From Rhizobium sophoriradicis (GTDB lineage Bacteria > Pseudomonadota > Alphaproteobacteria > Rhizobiales > Rhizobiaceae): a stretch of 64,000 nt of DNA. How positions within the stretch are numbered: the stretch's first letter is position 1; every line of letters starts with the position of its first letter. The notes beneath the pieces were generated by a model that had not been told where the DNA came from, did no database searches, and saw only the letters and a list, made by a program, of their open reading frames with translations. Position numbers and translations under genes: made by a program. Shown here piece by piece: positions 43,239 through 52,016 of the stretch. Location: NCBI RefSeq assembly GCF_003939025.1, contig NZ_RQIH01000017.1:62001-126000 (forward strand). The letters are read 5' to 3'.

Positions 43239-44015
43239 ATGAATAGCCATTCCATCCGGGAAACGGCGGCGGTCGCCCTTTCCCTTCTCGATCTCACCAA
43301 TCTGAAGGACGATTGCACCGAGGCGCAGATCGAAGCGCTCTGCGCCCGCGCGCAGACGCCCTATGGCAATAGCGCTGCGATCTGCATCTGGCCGCGCTTC
43401 GTCGCCCAGGCCCGCAATATCCTCGGCACCGGCCATGCCGTACGGATCGCCACCGTCGTCAATTTCCCGGCGGGCGAGATGGAAGTGGCCGATGTCGCCG
43501 CCGAAACCCGCGAGGCGATTGCCGACGGCGCCGACGAGATCGATCTGGTCATCCCCTACCGCACGTTCATATCAGGCAACGAGAAGGCGGTGACCGACAT
43601 GGTCAAGGCGGTGCGCGCCGAATGCGTCGGCCCCGTTCTGCTGAAGGTCATCATCGAGACCGGCGAATTGAAAGAGGCGGCATTGATCCGCCGCGCCTCC
43701 GAACTTGCCATCGAAGCCGGCGCGGATTTCATCAAGACCTCCACCGGCAAGGTCGCCGTCAATGCGACGCTCGAAGCCGCCGACATCATGATCCGGGCCA
43801 TTCGCGAAAGCGGACGCAAGGTCGGCTTCAAGCCGGCCGGCGGCATCGGCTCGGTGGCCGGTGCGGGCCTTTATCTCAGCCTTGCCGAAACCATCATGGC
43901 GCCGGATTGGGCGATGCCCTCGACCTTCCGCTTCGGGGCTTCCGGCCTGCTCGACGACATACTGGCGGTTCTGAGCGGAGCGCAACCGGCATCGGCGGCG
44001 GCGTCGGGCTATTGA
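43239..44015 (+). CDS. deoC: Deoxyribose-phosphate aldolase
   Basis: Class I aldolase that cleaves 2-deoxyribose 5-phosphate to glyceraldehyde 3-phosphate and acetaldehyde. The Schiff-base lysine is in FIKTSTGKVA near residue 170, with the partner lysine and acids in LLKVIIETGEL and EIDLVIPYR. An upstream GTG (43233) is in frame; ATG 43239 with AGAGGAAG before it is preferred (258 residues). It is one base from deoA. Confidence 0.96.
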   Translation: MNSHSIRETAAVALSLLDLTNLKDDCTEAQIEALCARAQTPYGNSAAICIWPRFVAQARNILGTGHAVRIATVVNFPAGEMEVADVAAETREAIADGADEIDLVIPYRTFISGNEKAVTDMVKAVRAECVGPVLLKVIIETGELKEAALIRRASELAIEAGADFIKTSTGKVAVNATLEAADIMIRAIRESGRKVGFKPAGGIGSVAGAGLYLSLAETIMAPDWAMPSTFRFGASGLLDDILAVLSGAQPASAAASGY

Positions 44016-44016
44016 G

Positions 44017-45324
44017 ATGATCCCGCAGGAGATCATCCGGCGTAAGCGCGACGGCGGCGAACTCGACGCCGCCGATATCCGGTCTTTCATCGATGCGCTT
44101 GCCGCCGGTCGATTGTCCGAAGGCCAGATCGGCGCCTTTGCCATGGCCGTCTGGTTCAAGGGCATGTCGCGCGAGGAGACCGTGGCCTTGACCCTGGCGA
44201 TGGCCGATTCCGGCGATCGGTTGCAATGGGCTGATATCAACCGTCCGATCGCCGACAAACATTCGACCGGAGGTGTCGGCGACAATGTTTCGCTGATGCT
44301 GGCGCCGATCGCCGCCGCCTGCGGCCTTGCCGTTCCGATGATATCGGGCCGCGGTCTCGGCCATACCGGCGGCACGCTAGATAAGCTCGAATCCATTCCC
44401 GGCTATATGATCACCCCGGATGCGGATCTGTTTCACCGGGTGGTCAAACAGGCAGGATGCGCCATCATCGGTCAGACCGGCGCCTTGGCGCCTGCCGACG
44501 GCAGGCTCTATGCCGTGCGCGATGTGACCGCCACCGTCGATTCCATTCCCTTGATCACCGCCTCCATCCTCTCCAAGAAACTTGCCGCCGGTCTTCAGAC
44601 GCTGGTGCTCGATGTCAAGGTCGGCAACGGCGCCTTCATGGCTGAGCGCGATCAGGCGGAAATTCTGGCACGGTCGCTGGTCGAGGTGGCGAATGGCGCG
44701 GGCGTGAAGACCTCGGCACTGATCACCGACATGAACCAGCCGCTCGCCGATAGCGCCGGCAACGCCGTCGAGATGCGCAACTGCCTGGATTTCCTGGCCG
44801 GCAGGAAGGGGAATACGCGGCTCGATACTGTCGTTCTTGCCTTCGCCGCCGAGATGCTGGAGAAATCGGGCGTTGCCGCTTCGCCTGAGGAAGGCGAGGC
44901 AATGGCGCGCCGGGCCCTGTCGTCGGGCAAGGCAGCCGAGATTTTTGCGCGCATGGTTTCCATGCTCGGCGGCCCGGCCGATCTCATCGAAACCCCGGAC
45001 AAATACCTGGCCCGAGCGCCGGTCGAAATGCCTGTCGCAGCTAGCCGGTCCGGCTGGCTTGCCGCCTGCGACGCCCGCGGCATTGGTGTCAGCGTCATCG
45101 ATCTCGGCGGCGGACGGCGTCACCCCGCGGATCGGATCGATCACCGCGTCGGTTTCTCCGAACTGCTGCCGCTCGGCACCCGCGTGAATGCCGGCGAGCC
45201 GATCGCCCTCGTTCACGCCGCCGACGAAGCCGCGGCGGAGAGGGCAGCCGCAGCACTTGCCGCGCACTACAGCATCAGCGAGGACGAGCCGGCGCTGAAC
45301 CCCGTCATTGCGGGTCGTATCTGA
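44017..45324 (+). CDS. deoA: Thymidine phosphorylase
   Basis: Splits thymidine and deoxyuridine to base and 2-deoxyribose 1-phosphate. The signature SGRGLGHTGGTLDKLESIPG is near residue 110, preceded by DKHSTGGVGDNVSL, and the substrate lysine is in LKVGNGAFM-like VKVGNGAFM. 435 residues. Together with deoB and deoC it feeds pyrimidine deoxynucleosides into glycolysis. Last plus-strand gene of the salvage operon; it ends 6 nt from the oppositely directed protease gene. Confidence 0.96.
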   Translation: MIPQEIIRRKRDGGELDAADIRSFIDALAAGRLSEGQIGAFAMAVWFKGMSREETVALTLAMADSGDRLQWADINRPIADKHSTGGVGDNVSLMLAPIAAACGLAVPMISGRGLGHTGGTLDKLESIPGYMITPDADLFHRVVKQAGCAIIGQTGALAPADGRLYAVRDVTATVDSIPLITASILSKKLAAGLQTLVLDVKVGNGAFMAERDQAEILARSLVEVANGAGVKTSALITDMNQPLADSAGNAVEMRNCLDFLAGRKGNTRLDTVVLAFAAEMLEKSGVAASPEEGEAMARRALSSGKAAEIFARMVSMLGGPADLIETPDKYLARAPVEMPVAASRSGWLAACDARGIGVSVIDLGGGRRHPADRIDHRVGFSELLPLGTRVNAGEPIALVHAADEAAAERAAAALAAHYSISEDEPALNPVIAGRI

Positions 45325-45330
45325 CGCTAT

Positions 45331-45864
45331 CTATTGCTTGAGGCTGAGCGAGCCGTCGGCGACGGAATAGGAGGCGAGCTTCTTCAGGAAGCTCATGCCG
45401 ACCAGCGTCGTCGTCAGCGCTTCATCCCTAAGGACGAAGGCTTCGACATCCCGGACGCGGATGCCGCCGATTTCGATCCGGTCGAGTGTCACGTGCGCGG
45501 CCTTGGTCTGGCCGTTTGCGGTGTTTACGCCATAGCGGAAATCGAGCTGGTGGGCTGTGAAGCCCATCCGGCGCGCGAGCGTCTCGTTGAGCGCGACATA
45601 GGTGGCGCCGGTATCGATCAGGCCTTGCACCGGCTTGCCGTTGATCTTGAAACTGCCGGTATAGTGGCCCTGCGCATCTGCCTGCAAGCGGATCACACGG
45701 CTGCCGGAGAGGGGTGCGGCGGCTGCGGGCATGCCGCTTTCGCTCGAGATGTAATTGGCGGAAAGAGTACCGGCGGGCTGTTGGCCGGTGCCGGCGAAGA
45801 AGGACGGCACTTGTGTGGCGAGCACCGCGGCGATGCTGGCGAATATGACGGTACGCACGAGCAT
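45331..45864 (-). CDS. Retropepsin-like clan AA aspartic protease, membrane-anchored
   Basis: One aspartic-protease half-domain, as in the TIGR02281-type family. The catalytic motif LIDTGATYVAL is near residue 100. An N-terminal hydrophobic segment (VRTVIFASIAAVLATQVPSF) acts as anchor or signal. The frame is open to 45912, but ATG 45864 places the hydrophobic stretch at the start, giving 177 residues. Single active-site Asp means it must dimerise. It sits between two nucleotide-salvage operons without an obvious functional link. Confidence 0.88.
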   Translation of the reverse strand: MLVRTVIFASIAAVLATQVPSFFAGTGQQPAGTLSANYISSESGMPAAAAPLSGSRVIRLQADAQGHYTGSFKINGKPVQGLIDTGATYVALNETLARRMGFTAHQLDFRYGVNTANGQTKAAHVTLDRIEIGGIRVRDVEAFVLRDEALTTTLVGMSFLKKLASYSVADGSLSLKQ

Positions 45865-45961
45865 GAAACAGAAATCCTTCCTGTATAAACCCCGCTTCAT
45901 GCGGGGCCTCATGCTTCCAGATTGCTAAGCCGCAAGTGCTGATAAGTTGCTAATTGGGCAG

Positions 45962-45991
45962 GAAAACGGCCCGGGGCGAACCGCCGGGCCG
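45962..45991 (-). terminator. Rho-independent terminator of upp
   Basis: On the minus strand CGGCCCGG/CCGGGCCG (8-bp stem, 9-nt loop) followed by TTTTC, 36 nt after the upp stop codon. A second hairpin, CCCCGC-TTCAT-GCGGGG (45890-45906), lies further on before the protease gene. Confidence 0.72.
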
Positions 45992-46026
45992 TAAAACTCT
46001 TTCGATTTGGTAAAGGAAGGCTGAAA

Positions 46027-46656
46027 TTACTTGGTGCCGTACATGCGGTCGCCGGCATCGCCGAGGCCGGGCACGATATAGCCTTTCTCGTTGAGGTGGC
46101 TGTCGATCGCCGCGGTGAAGACGGGAACGTCCGGATGCGCCGCGCGGAAATTTTTGATGCCTTCCGGGGCGGCAAGCAGACAGAGGAAGCGGATATTGTG
46201 GGCGCCGCGCTCCTTCAGCTTCTCGATCGCCGCGATCGAGGAGTTGCCGGTCGCCAGCATCGGATCGACGACGATGATCAGGCGCTCGGCCACATCTTCC
46301 GGCGCTTTGAAATAATATTCGACCGGCTGCAGCGTTTCGTGGTCGCGATAGACGCCGATATGAGAGACGCGGGCGGAAGGCACGAGATCGAGCATGCCTT
46401 CAAGCAGGCCATTGCCGGCACGCAGGATCGAGGCGAAGACCAGCTTCTTGCCTTCGAGGATCGGCGATTCGATGGTCTGCAGCGGCGTCTCGATCGTTTC
46501 CATCGTCAGCTCGAGGTCGCGGGTGACCTCGTAACAGAGCAGGGTGGAGATTTCGCGCAGCAGGCGCCGGAAACTTCCCGTCGATGTCTCCTTGCGCCGC
46601 ATGATGGTGAGCTTGTGTTGCACAAGCGGATGATCGATGACCGTGACGCCGTCCAT
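46027..46656 (-). CDS. upp: Uracil phosphoribosyltransferase
   Basis: Salvages uracil with PRPP to UMP. The PRPP loop VVDPMLATGNSS is near residue 130, SHIGVYRDHETLQPVEYY and the C-terminal uracil-binding GYIVPGLGDAGDRMYGT are conserved. ATG 46671 is in frame, but 46656 (MDGVTVIDHPLV) has AAAGG upstream and gives the standard 209 residues. Confidence 0.97.
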   Translation of the reverse strand: MDGVTVIDHPLVQHKLTIMRRKETSTGSFRRLLREISTLLCYEVTRDLELTMETIETPLQTIESPILEGKKLVFASILRAGNGLLEGMLDLVPSARVSHIGVYRDHETLQPVEYYFKAPEDVAERLIIVVDPMLATGNSSIAAIEKLKERGAHNIRFLCLLAAPEGIKNFRAAHPDVPVFTAAIDSHLNEKGYIVPGLGDAGDRMYGTK

Positions 46657-46785
46657 GGGGAAGCCTTTCATTCTTTCTATCGCATGTTTCTTTCACGGAA
46701 ATTGGCCCGACCGCAAGAGTGCAGCCGAATTTGCGCCGGTCTTCCCCAACCTCCGGAGCCTTTCCCGTTTAGGAAGGTTCTGGCC

Positions 46786-47754
46786 TCAAAGGCGGGCGAG
46801 CAGCGCCTTCCGCGTCTCTCCGTCGACGAAGGCCGCTTCGATTGCGGTGCGCGTCATGGCGTCGATCTCCGCATCGCCGAAGCCGAAAACCTCAGCGGCA
46901 AGCGCATACTCGCGCTCGAGCGACGTATGGAAGAAAGGCGGATCATCAGAGCTGATCGTCACCTGCACCCCCGCTTCCTTCAACCGGCGCAGCGGGTGCG
47001 AAGCGAAATCGGGAAAGACCCGCAGTGCGATATTGGAGCCAGGGCAGACCTCAAGCACGGTGCCGAGATCGGCAAGCCGCTTTACCAGGTCGAGATCCTC
47101 GATGGCGCGCACGCCATGGCCGATGCGCGCGGGGCGCACCGCGTCGAGCGCATCGGCGACGCTGAAGGCGCCGCAAACCTCGCCGGCATGGATGGTGAGC
47201 CCCAGGCCGGCATCGCGGGCGATATCGAAGGCTCTGATATAATCAGCGACGCGGCCCATGCGCTCTTCGCCGGCCAAGTTGAAGCCTGTTATCAATGGAT
47301 TGCCGGCCTTGGCCGCATATTCCGCCGCACCGATCACGCTCTCCGGGCCGAAATGCCGCTCGCCAGTGACGATCAGCCGGGCCTCGATGCCGCTCTTCTC
47401 CTTGGCGCGCCGGATGCCCTCGCAGACACCCGCTATATAGGCATCGGCGCCGAGCCCGATGCGCTTGCCGTGATCGGGCGACACGATGAGTTCGCTGTAG
47501 ATCGTGTTGATGGCGGCCAGTTCATCGAGATAGGTTTCGGTCAGAAGCGCATAGTCTTCCTCAGTCTTGTAGACCTCAGAAACCCTGTCGTAGCATTCCA
47601 GGAAACTTGCGAAGTCATGCCAGACATAGGCGCCGTCGCGAAGCGCCCCGCTGATGTCGATGCCATATTTCCGCGCCTGCGCCTCGGTCAAAGCTGGCGG
47701 CGCCGCGCCCTCCAGATGGCAGTGCAGCTCCACCTTCTTCAAATGTGATGTCAC
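46786..47754 (-). CDS. add: Adenosine deaminase
   Basis: Zinc enzyme that deaminates adenosine to inosine, the substrate of the phosphorylase across the locus. Metal ligands are in ELHCHLEGA (near residue 10), the histidine of TIHAGEV, and ISSDDPPFF; the catalytic glutamate follows TIHAG. 322 residues, slightly shorter than E. coli Add; related enzymes include adenine deaminases, but HAGEV and IGHGVRA favour nucleoside. Its ATG overlaps the deoB stop. Confidence 0.92.
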   Translation of the reverse strand: MTSHLKKVELHCHLEGAAPPALTEAQARKYGIDISGALRDGAYVWHDFASFLECYDRVSEVYKTEEDYALLTETYLDELAAINTIYSELIVSPDHGKRIGLGADAYIAGVCEGIRRAKEKSGIEARLIVTGERHFGPESVIGAAEYAAKAGNPLITGFNLAGEERMGRVADYIRAFDIARDAGLGLTIHAGEVCGAFSVADALDAVRPARIGHGVRAIEDLDLVKRLADLGTVLEVCPGSNIALRVFPDFASHPLRRLKEAGVQVTISSDDPPFFHTSLEREYALAAEVFGFGDAEIDAMTRTAIEAAFVDGETRKALLARL

Positions 47755-48971
47755 AGAAAACTCCTTCCGTGCGGCCCGGCCGGAATGCCGAGATGGCGCG
47801 CAATGCTTTCGCCGATATCGGCATAGGTGCGGCGTATGCCGATCGAACGCGAGCGGATGCCGGGGCCGTAGGCTATAACAGGCACGCGTTCGCGCGTATG
47901 GTCCGTGCCGCGCCAGGTCGGATCACAGCCATGATCGGCGGTGAGCACGACGAGGTCGCCGGGCTTCAGCTTCTTGTGCACATCCGGCAGGCGCGCATCA
48001 AAGGCTTCCAGGGCTGCGGCATAGCCCGGCACATCACGGCGATGGCCGTAATTCATGTCGAAATCGACGAAATTGGTGAAGACGAGATCGCCGTCGTTCG
48101 CCGCGTCAATCGCCGACAGTGACGCATCCATCAGCGCCTCGTTGCCAGTCGCCTTGATGACGCGCGAAATTCCCTGATGGGCGAAGATATCGCCGATCTT
48201 CCCGACGGCATGCACGTGCCGGCCGTTCTGGAGCAGCCTGTCCAGCAATGTCGGTTCCGGCGGCAGCACCGAGAAGTCGCGCCGATTTCCGGTCCGCTGG
48301 AAGGTGGAAGCCGACAGGCCGATGAAGGGCCGGGCGATGACGCGGCCAATATTGTAGGGATCGACGAGGCCACGGGCGATACGGCAGAAGGTGAGCAGGC
48401 GTTCGAGACCGAAGTGTGCTTCGTGGGCGGCGACCTGGAAGACCGAATCCGACGAGGTGTAGCAGATCGGCTTGCCGGTGCGGATATGCTCTTCGCCGAG
48501 CCGGGCGATGATTTCGGTTCCGGAAGCATGGCAGTTGCCGAGAATGCCGGGGACATCGCCGTCTCTGCACAACGCCTCTATCAGCTCCGGCGGGAAGGCG
48601 TCGCCCTCCGTCGGGAAATAACCCCAGTCGAAATTGACCGGGGTTCCCGCGATCTCCCAATGGCCCGAGGGCGTGTCCTTGCCACGGGAGATTTCGTTGG
48701 CGGCGCCATAAACGCCGTAGACCTTTTCCGGAAGAGACATGCCGGCCGGAAACTGACCGGAGGCCGCGCGCGCAATATGCATCAGCCCAAGCTCGGACAT
48801 ATTCGGCAGGCGAAGCGGTCCGCTGCGTAGCCCGGCGCGATCGCCGGCTCCGGCGGCGCAGAATTCGGCGATATGGCCGAACGTATCGGCGCCTTCGTCG
48901 CCATAGGCGGCCGCATCCGGCGCGCCGCCGACGCCGAAGGAATCCAGAACGAAAAGAAAGGCACGCGCCAT
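47751..48971 (-). CDS. deoB: Phosphopentomutase
   Basis: Moves phosphate between C1 and C5 of ribose or deoxyribose, linking the phosphorylases with deoC. Alkaline-phosphatase-like metalloenzyme: FLFVLDSFGVGGAPDA at the start, TPSGHWEIAG with the catalytic threonine near residue 95, and LTADHGCDPTWRGTDHTRE with metal ligands near 335. The frame extends to 49157; ATG 48971 gives the usual 406 residues. First gene of the deoB-add transcript. Confidence 0.97.
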   Translation of the reverse strand: MARAFLFVLDSFGVGGAPDAAAYGDEGADTFGHIAEFCAAGAGDRAGLRSGPLRLPNMSELGLMHIARAASGQFPAGMSLPEKVYGVYGAANEISRGKDTPSGHWEIAGTPVNFDWGYFPTEGDAFPPELIEALCRDGDVPGILGNCHASGTEIIARLGEEHIRTGKPICYTSSDSVFQVAAHEAHFGLERLLTFCRIARGLVDPYNIGRVIARPFIGLSASTFQRTGNRRDFSVLPPEPTLLDRLLQNGRHVHAVGKIGDIFAHQGISRVIKATGNEALMDASLSAIDAANDGDLVFTNFVDFDMNYGHRRDVPGYAAALEAFDARLPDVHKKLKPGDLVVLTADHGCDPTWRGTDHTRERVPVIAYGPGIRSRSIGIRRTYADIGESIARHLGIPAGPHGRSFL

Positions 48972-49074
48972 TTTACCCCCGAAAGGACCGATCGCCGACC
49001 TCCGGATGTCGGAAGCGGTTGCGGCCCAGGCATATAATGCTGCGCCCGGCTTGGCAAATTCGAGATGGGGGAGG

Positions 49075-49656
49075 TCAGCAGTCGCCGCAGGGGATCGAAT
49101 CGCCCTGTCGCTGGCGGTAGAAATAGCTGCGGCTGATGTTGATCGTGCGCACTCCATCCGGCATGAAATTCGGCGCGAACAGGAACATCGTATAGGGAAT
49201 GCTGAGTTCGCTACGGACCAGGAAGCTGTTGGCCGTCTTCATGTCCGAGGGTATGTCGCTGACCGCGGCATTCTTGGCATAGGGCACGCTCCCGTCCTGC
49301 GCCCAGGACCAGAGCACCGTGGCATTGGCGCTGGCGTCGACAGTAATCCCAGTGATCTTCAGCGTTAGCGAGGACGAGTTGTAGGGCACGAAGATCGCGT
49401 TTGCGACCGACCGCATCTCGCCGAGTGTGCTCTTCGTGACGGATTGCTGCTGGGTGACAAGATCGGCGATCGAACCGGCGGCACGGGTCGCGCGCTTGGA
49501 GACGCTGAGGCCGATCGTGATCTCGAAAGCGCCGATATAGAGCATGACCAGCACGGGAAAGAGGATCGCAAACTCGATCGCGCCGGCGCCCTGGCGCTCT
49601 CGGATCAGCCGCCGCGCCGTCAGTGCCAGTCTGGTGAACGGGTTGCGCAATGCCAT
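49075..49656 (-). CDS. tadE: TadE-like pseudopilin 1
   Basis: Minor pilus protein of the Flp/Tad system. After a basic N-terminus (LTARRLIRERQG) comes a class IVb-type processing site G-AGAIEF and the hydrophobic AILFPVLVMLYIGAFEITIG; the rest, about 145 residues, is periplasmic. CpaA should cleave it after the glycine. 193 residues; the C-terminus has two cysteines (SIPCGDC). It overlaps the preceding gene by one base (TAATG). Confidence 0.9.
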   Translation of the reverse strand: MALRNPFTRLALTARRLIRERQGAGAIEFAILFPVLVMLYIGAFEITIGLSVSKRATRAAGSIADLVTQQQSVTKSTLGEMRSVANAIFVPYNSSSLTLKITGITVDASANATVLWSWAQDGSVPYAKNAAVSDIPSDMKTANSFLVRSELSIPYTMFLFAPNFMPDGVRTINISRSYFYRQRQGDSIPCGDC

Positions 49657-50291
49657 TATGGATACTGCTCGTTCTGGAAGGCCGCGGTCGCGATGATCAG
49701 ATATTGCGTCGGCATCGAACCGTCGGAGGGGCGGATCGTCGTGATGTAAGGCCGGACCAGATCCGTGATGATTTCCCAGCGATAGTAGGCGCGCAGCATG
49801 TTGATCGTGCCGGCGCCGCCGGGCGAATATTTGATCGCCGCCGTGTTGATGTCGGAATATCTGTCGGTGGAGAGCTTGGGAATCGTCGTCGGAATGGCCG
49901 AGAAGGCGGCGAAGGTCTGCACATCCAGGTAGAGCTTGCTCGGCGTCGCCGCCTCGGTCGCCGAGCAGCTGATCAGGATTGAGATCTCGCCGCAGAAGGC
50001 CTGCCGGAATTGCGTCTGGGTCATATCGGTCGTACGACCGAGATTGTAGGTGATCTGTCCGGTCCGCATCCGCCGGCTCATCGTATCGACGGCATTGGAG
50101 ACGAGTTCTTCGGCGGCGAAGGCGATGAAGGTTTCGAGGATCGCGAAGATCACGACGAAATAAGGGATGGCAAGCAGGGCGAATTCGATCGCCGCCGCGC
50201 CGTCGCGCGAGCGGGCGGCAGCGCGAAACTGGGAGAAACGGAACGGCGCGAAGGCGCGCTGCTCATCCGTCTTCTGATCAACTACCGTCAT
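49656..50291 (-). CDS. TadE-like pseudopilin 2
   Basis: Second pseudopilin of the locus. The processing site G-AAAIEF follows SRD near residue 30, then the helix ALLAIPYFVVIFAILETFIAF, then a periplasmic domain with a cysteine pair (FRQAFCGEISILISCS). The frame extends to 50324; ATG 50291 gives 211 residues. It precedes tadE-like 1 in the same transcript. TadE and TadF proteins act as a pair in pilus assembly, so one of these may fill the TadF role. Confidence 0.88.
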   Translation of the reverse strand: MTVVDQKTDEQRAFAPFRFSQFRAAARSRDGAAAIEFALLAIPYFVVIFAILETFIAFAAEELVSNAVDTMSRRMRTGQITYNLGRTTDMTQTQFRQAFCGEISILISCSATEAATPSKLYLDVQTFAAFSAIPTTIPKLSTDRYSDINTAAIKYSPGGAGTINMLRAYYRWEIITDLVRPYITTIRPSDGSMPTQYLIIATAAFQNEQYP

Positions 50292-50400
50292 TGCCTGGAC
50301 CCGAGCGACATCTGCCTGCCACACTAGGGTCCGTTCGTTGATTTTCCGTTTCAGTCCGATACGACGATTTTAACGAATACGAAGATCCGAGCCGGGCCGA

Positions 50401-50811
50401 TCAGGGGGACGTGGTGCCGCCGGCCGCTTGCTGCGCGTGCTGCTCGCAGTTCGGCGTGCACGACAGCACGGAGCGCTCCGTCTGGCGGTAGACGCGCACC
50501 GTGTTGCCCTCGTCGATCGAGACCAGGATGCGCTCGTCGAGGATGGCGTTGCCGTCGGCGTCCAGCAGAACGAGATTGGTGGTGCCGAAGCTGCGTCCTG
50601 TCAGCACGATCGTCTTGGCATCGGCGACGGTCGCATCGGCGACCTTGGCATTGCCGACGATCACCTTGCTGACGGGGCGGTCGAGCTTCAACACCCGCGC
50701 GTGATCCATATAGACACGCAGCATGTCATCGTCTGCGGCCGCGGAAATTCCCGAAACACCGAAAACGGCGATCATGCCGGCAACGAAAACGGTTTTGCCG
50801 CTCGATGACAT
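50401..50811 (-). CDS. Free-standing CpaC N-domain-like periplasmic protein
   Basis: 136 residues. A signal peptide (KTVFVAGMIAVFGVSGISA) is followed by one small beta domain: RPVSKVIVGNAKVADATVAD, then LTGRSFGTTNLVLLDADGN. The same domain begins the CpaC secretin of this locus (ILVSDPSMADAVTRTSRR, GKKVGQTNIFVFG). Two cysteines lie near the end (CTPNC). ATG 50811 is chosen for GAGGA 4 nt upstream; the open frame reaches 50952. Possibly a periplasmic accessory of the secretin; the role is not known to me. Confidence 0.82.
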   Translation of the reverse strand: MSSSGKTVFVAGMIAVFGVSGISAAADDDMLRVYMDHARVLKLDRPVSKVIVGNAKVADATVADAKTIVLTGRSFGTTNLVLLDADGNAILDERILVSIDEGNTVRVYRQTERSVLSCTPNCEQHAQQAAGGTTSP

Positions 50812-50991
50812 CTGGTCCTCTTTCATGATCACAGCGCAATAGGCGCATAGAATGGAAAAAAATGGTGAATGAAGCTTTAAGCTCACCATGGTGTTTCGAG
50901 GTGAGGCAGGATGATCCGATTTGGCACGCGCTCCGGGCGGAACACGTTCCAATTGGATGCGGCACCTGTGCTATTACAGATGAAACCCGCC

Positions 50992-51013
50992 GTTAACCCG
51001 GGAATATCGTTAA
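50992..51013. promoter_or_regulatory. GTTAACCC-N8-CGTTAA motif before pilA
   Basis: This sequence lies in the 378-nt divergent gap between the CpaC-like gene and pilA. The same pattern with the same spacing occurs before the TadD-like gene (61716-61737). No known regulator is assigned. Elsewhere in the gap, GGTTAACTCTTTTTCTTAAG near 51079 is CtrA-like but with the wrong spacing. Confidence 0.35.
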
Positions 51014-51189
51014 ATATTGAGAGAAATGAATAAGGTAATACTTACCCTACGGCAGCCTCTTATTGCCTTCACACCTGGTTAACTCTTTTTCTTAAGCCGA
51101 TGGAAACGCCCATTCACTAGATTGCGGTCATCCGATCAACGGCAACAGTTGGCGGACGTGCTGAACATCAACTGGAGTTAGGAGTAACC

Positions 51190-51375
51190 ATGACCAAGCT
51201 TTTTAGCCGTTTTCTGAAGGACGAATCCGGCGCGACCGCAATCGAATACGGCCTGATCGCCGCCCTCATTTCTGTCGCGCTCATCACCGGCGCAACGAGC
51301 CTCGGCACCAAGATCGGTAACGTGTTCACCGGCCTGAGCACCAAGATGGACAATGCCGTCACGAAGGTCAACTAA
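51190..51375 (+). CDS. pilA: Flp/Fap major pilin
   Basis: Structural subunit of the Flp type IVb pilus. 61 residues: a short basic leader, processing site SG-ATAIEYG with the required Glu +5 and Tyr, a long hydrophobic helix (LIAALISVALITGATSLG), then a short polar end. CpaA cleaves the leader. AGGAG lies 5 nt upstream, a strong ribosome site. A terminator follows, so the pilin is probably made in excess over the assembly proteins. Only this one Flp pilin gene is in the window. Confidence 0.96.
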   Translation: MTKLFSRFLKDESGATAIEYGLIAALISVALITGATSLGTKIGNVFTGLSTKMDNAVTKVN

Positions 51376-51439
51376 GCGAGGTGCCGCGAGGCGGCATCTC
51401 CGATTCTGGCCGGATCTGCTCTGGCTGGTCTATCGAGCG

Positions 51440-51469
51440 GGCTCACGCGCTGCAAGCCGTGAGCCTTTT
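51440..51469 (+). terminator. Rho-independent terminator after pilA
   Basis: Perfect 8-bp stem GGCTCACG/CGTGAGCC with a 10-nt loop, then TTTT. A second hairpin, GGTGCCGC-GAG-GCGGCATC, lies just after the pilA stop near 51380. Confidence 0.75.
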
Positions 51470-51496
51470 CGTATTTTACTATGATCGGGTATACGC

Positions 51497-52009
51497 ATGA
51501 TCGCAGCTGCAGTCTTTGTCATTCTGCCACTCTGCCTCGCCATGGCGGCCTTCTCGGATCTGTTCACCATGACGATTCCGAACCGCGTTTCCCTGATCCT
51601 TATCGTCTCATTCCTCGTGCTGGCGCCCTTCTCGGGCTTTGGCCTGCAGGCAATCGGCATGCATCTTGCCGCTGCCGCTATCGTGCTTGCCGCCTGTTTT
51701 GCGCTTTTTGCATTCAATGTGATGGGCGGTGGAGACGCCAAGCTTCTGACCGCCACCGCGCTCTGGTTCGGGCTGAACCAGTCGCTTGCCTTGCTGATGG
51801 CCGACGTCGCCATGATCGGCGGTCTCATCACCTTGCTCATCCTGCTGGTGAGAACCCAGTCGAACACCATTCTCGCCATCGGCCTGCCGGTTCCGAACTC
51901 GCTGCTGCTCGCCAAGAAGATCCCTTACGGCATTGCGATCGCGATCGGCGGCTTTATGGCCTTCCCAGCCTCGCCGATCTTCATCGCCACTTTGGAAAGC
52001 CTGAAATAA
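51497..52009 (+). CDS. cpaA: Prepilin peptidase CpaA
   Basis: Inner-membrane aspartic peptidase that trims the leaders of PilA and the TadE-like proteins. The two catalytic aspartates are in AFSDLFTMTIPNRV (near residue 22) and MGGGDAKLL (near 79). Five to six hydrophobic segments; 170 residues, the short form lacking the methylase domain. It follows the pilA terminator. Confidence 0.93.
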   Translation: MIAAAVFVILPLCLAMAAFSDLFTMTIPNRVSLILIVSFLVLAPFSGFGLQAIGMHLAAAAIVLAACFALFAFNVMGGGDAKLLTATALWFGLNQSLALLMADVAMIGGLITLLILLVRTQSNTILAIGLPVPNSLLLAKKIPYGIAIAIGGFMAFPASPIFIATLESLK

Positions 52010-52016
52010 CGGGATT

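Noticed and set aside
46096..47748. 550-codon plus-strand frame over upp and add
   Set aside because: Both minus-strand genes have intact catalytic motifs; the plus frame is only a GC-driven shadow.
51078..51094. CtrA site before pilA (TTAACTCTTTTTCTTAA)
   Set aside because: The TTAA halves are 9 nt apart instead of 7, so it was not called as a CtrA box.
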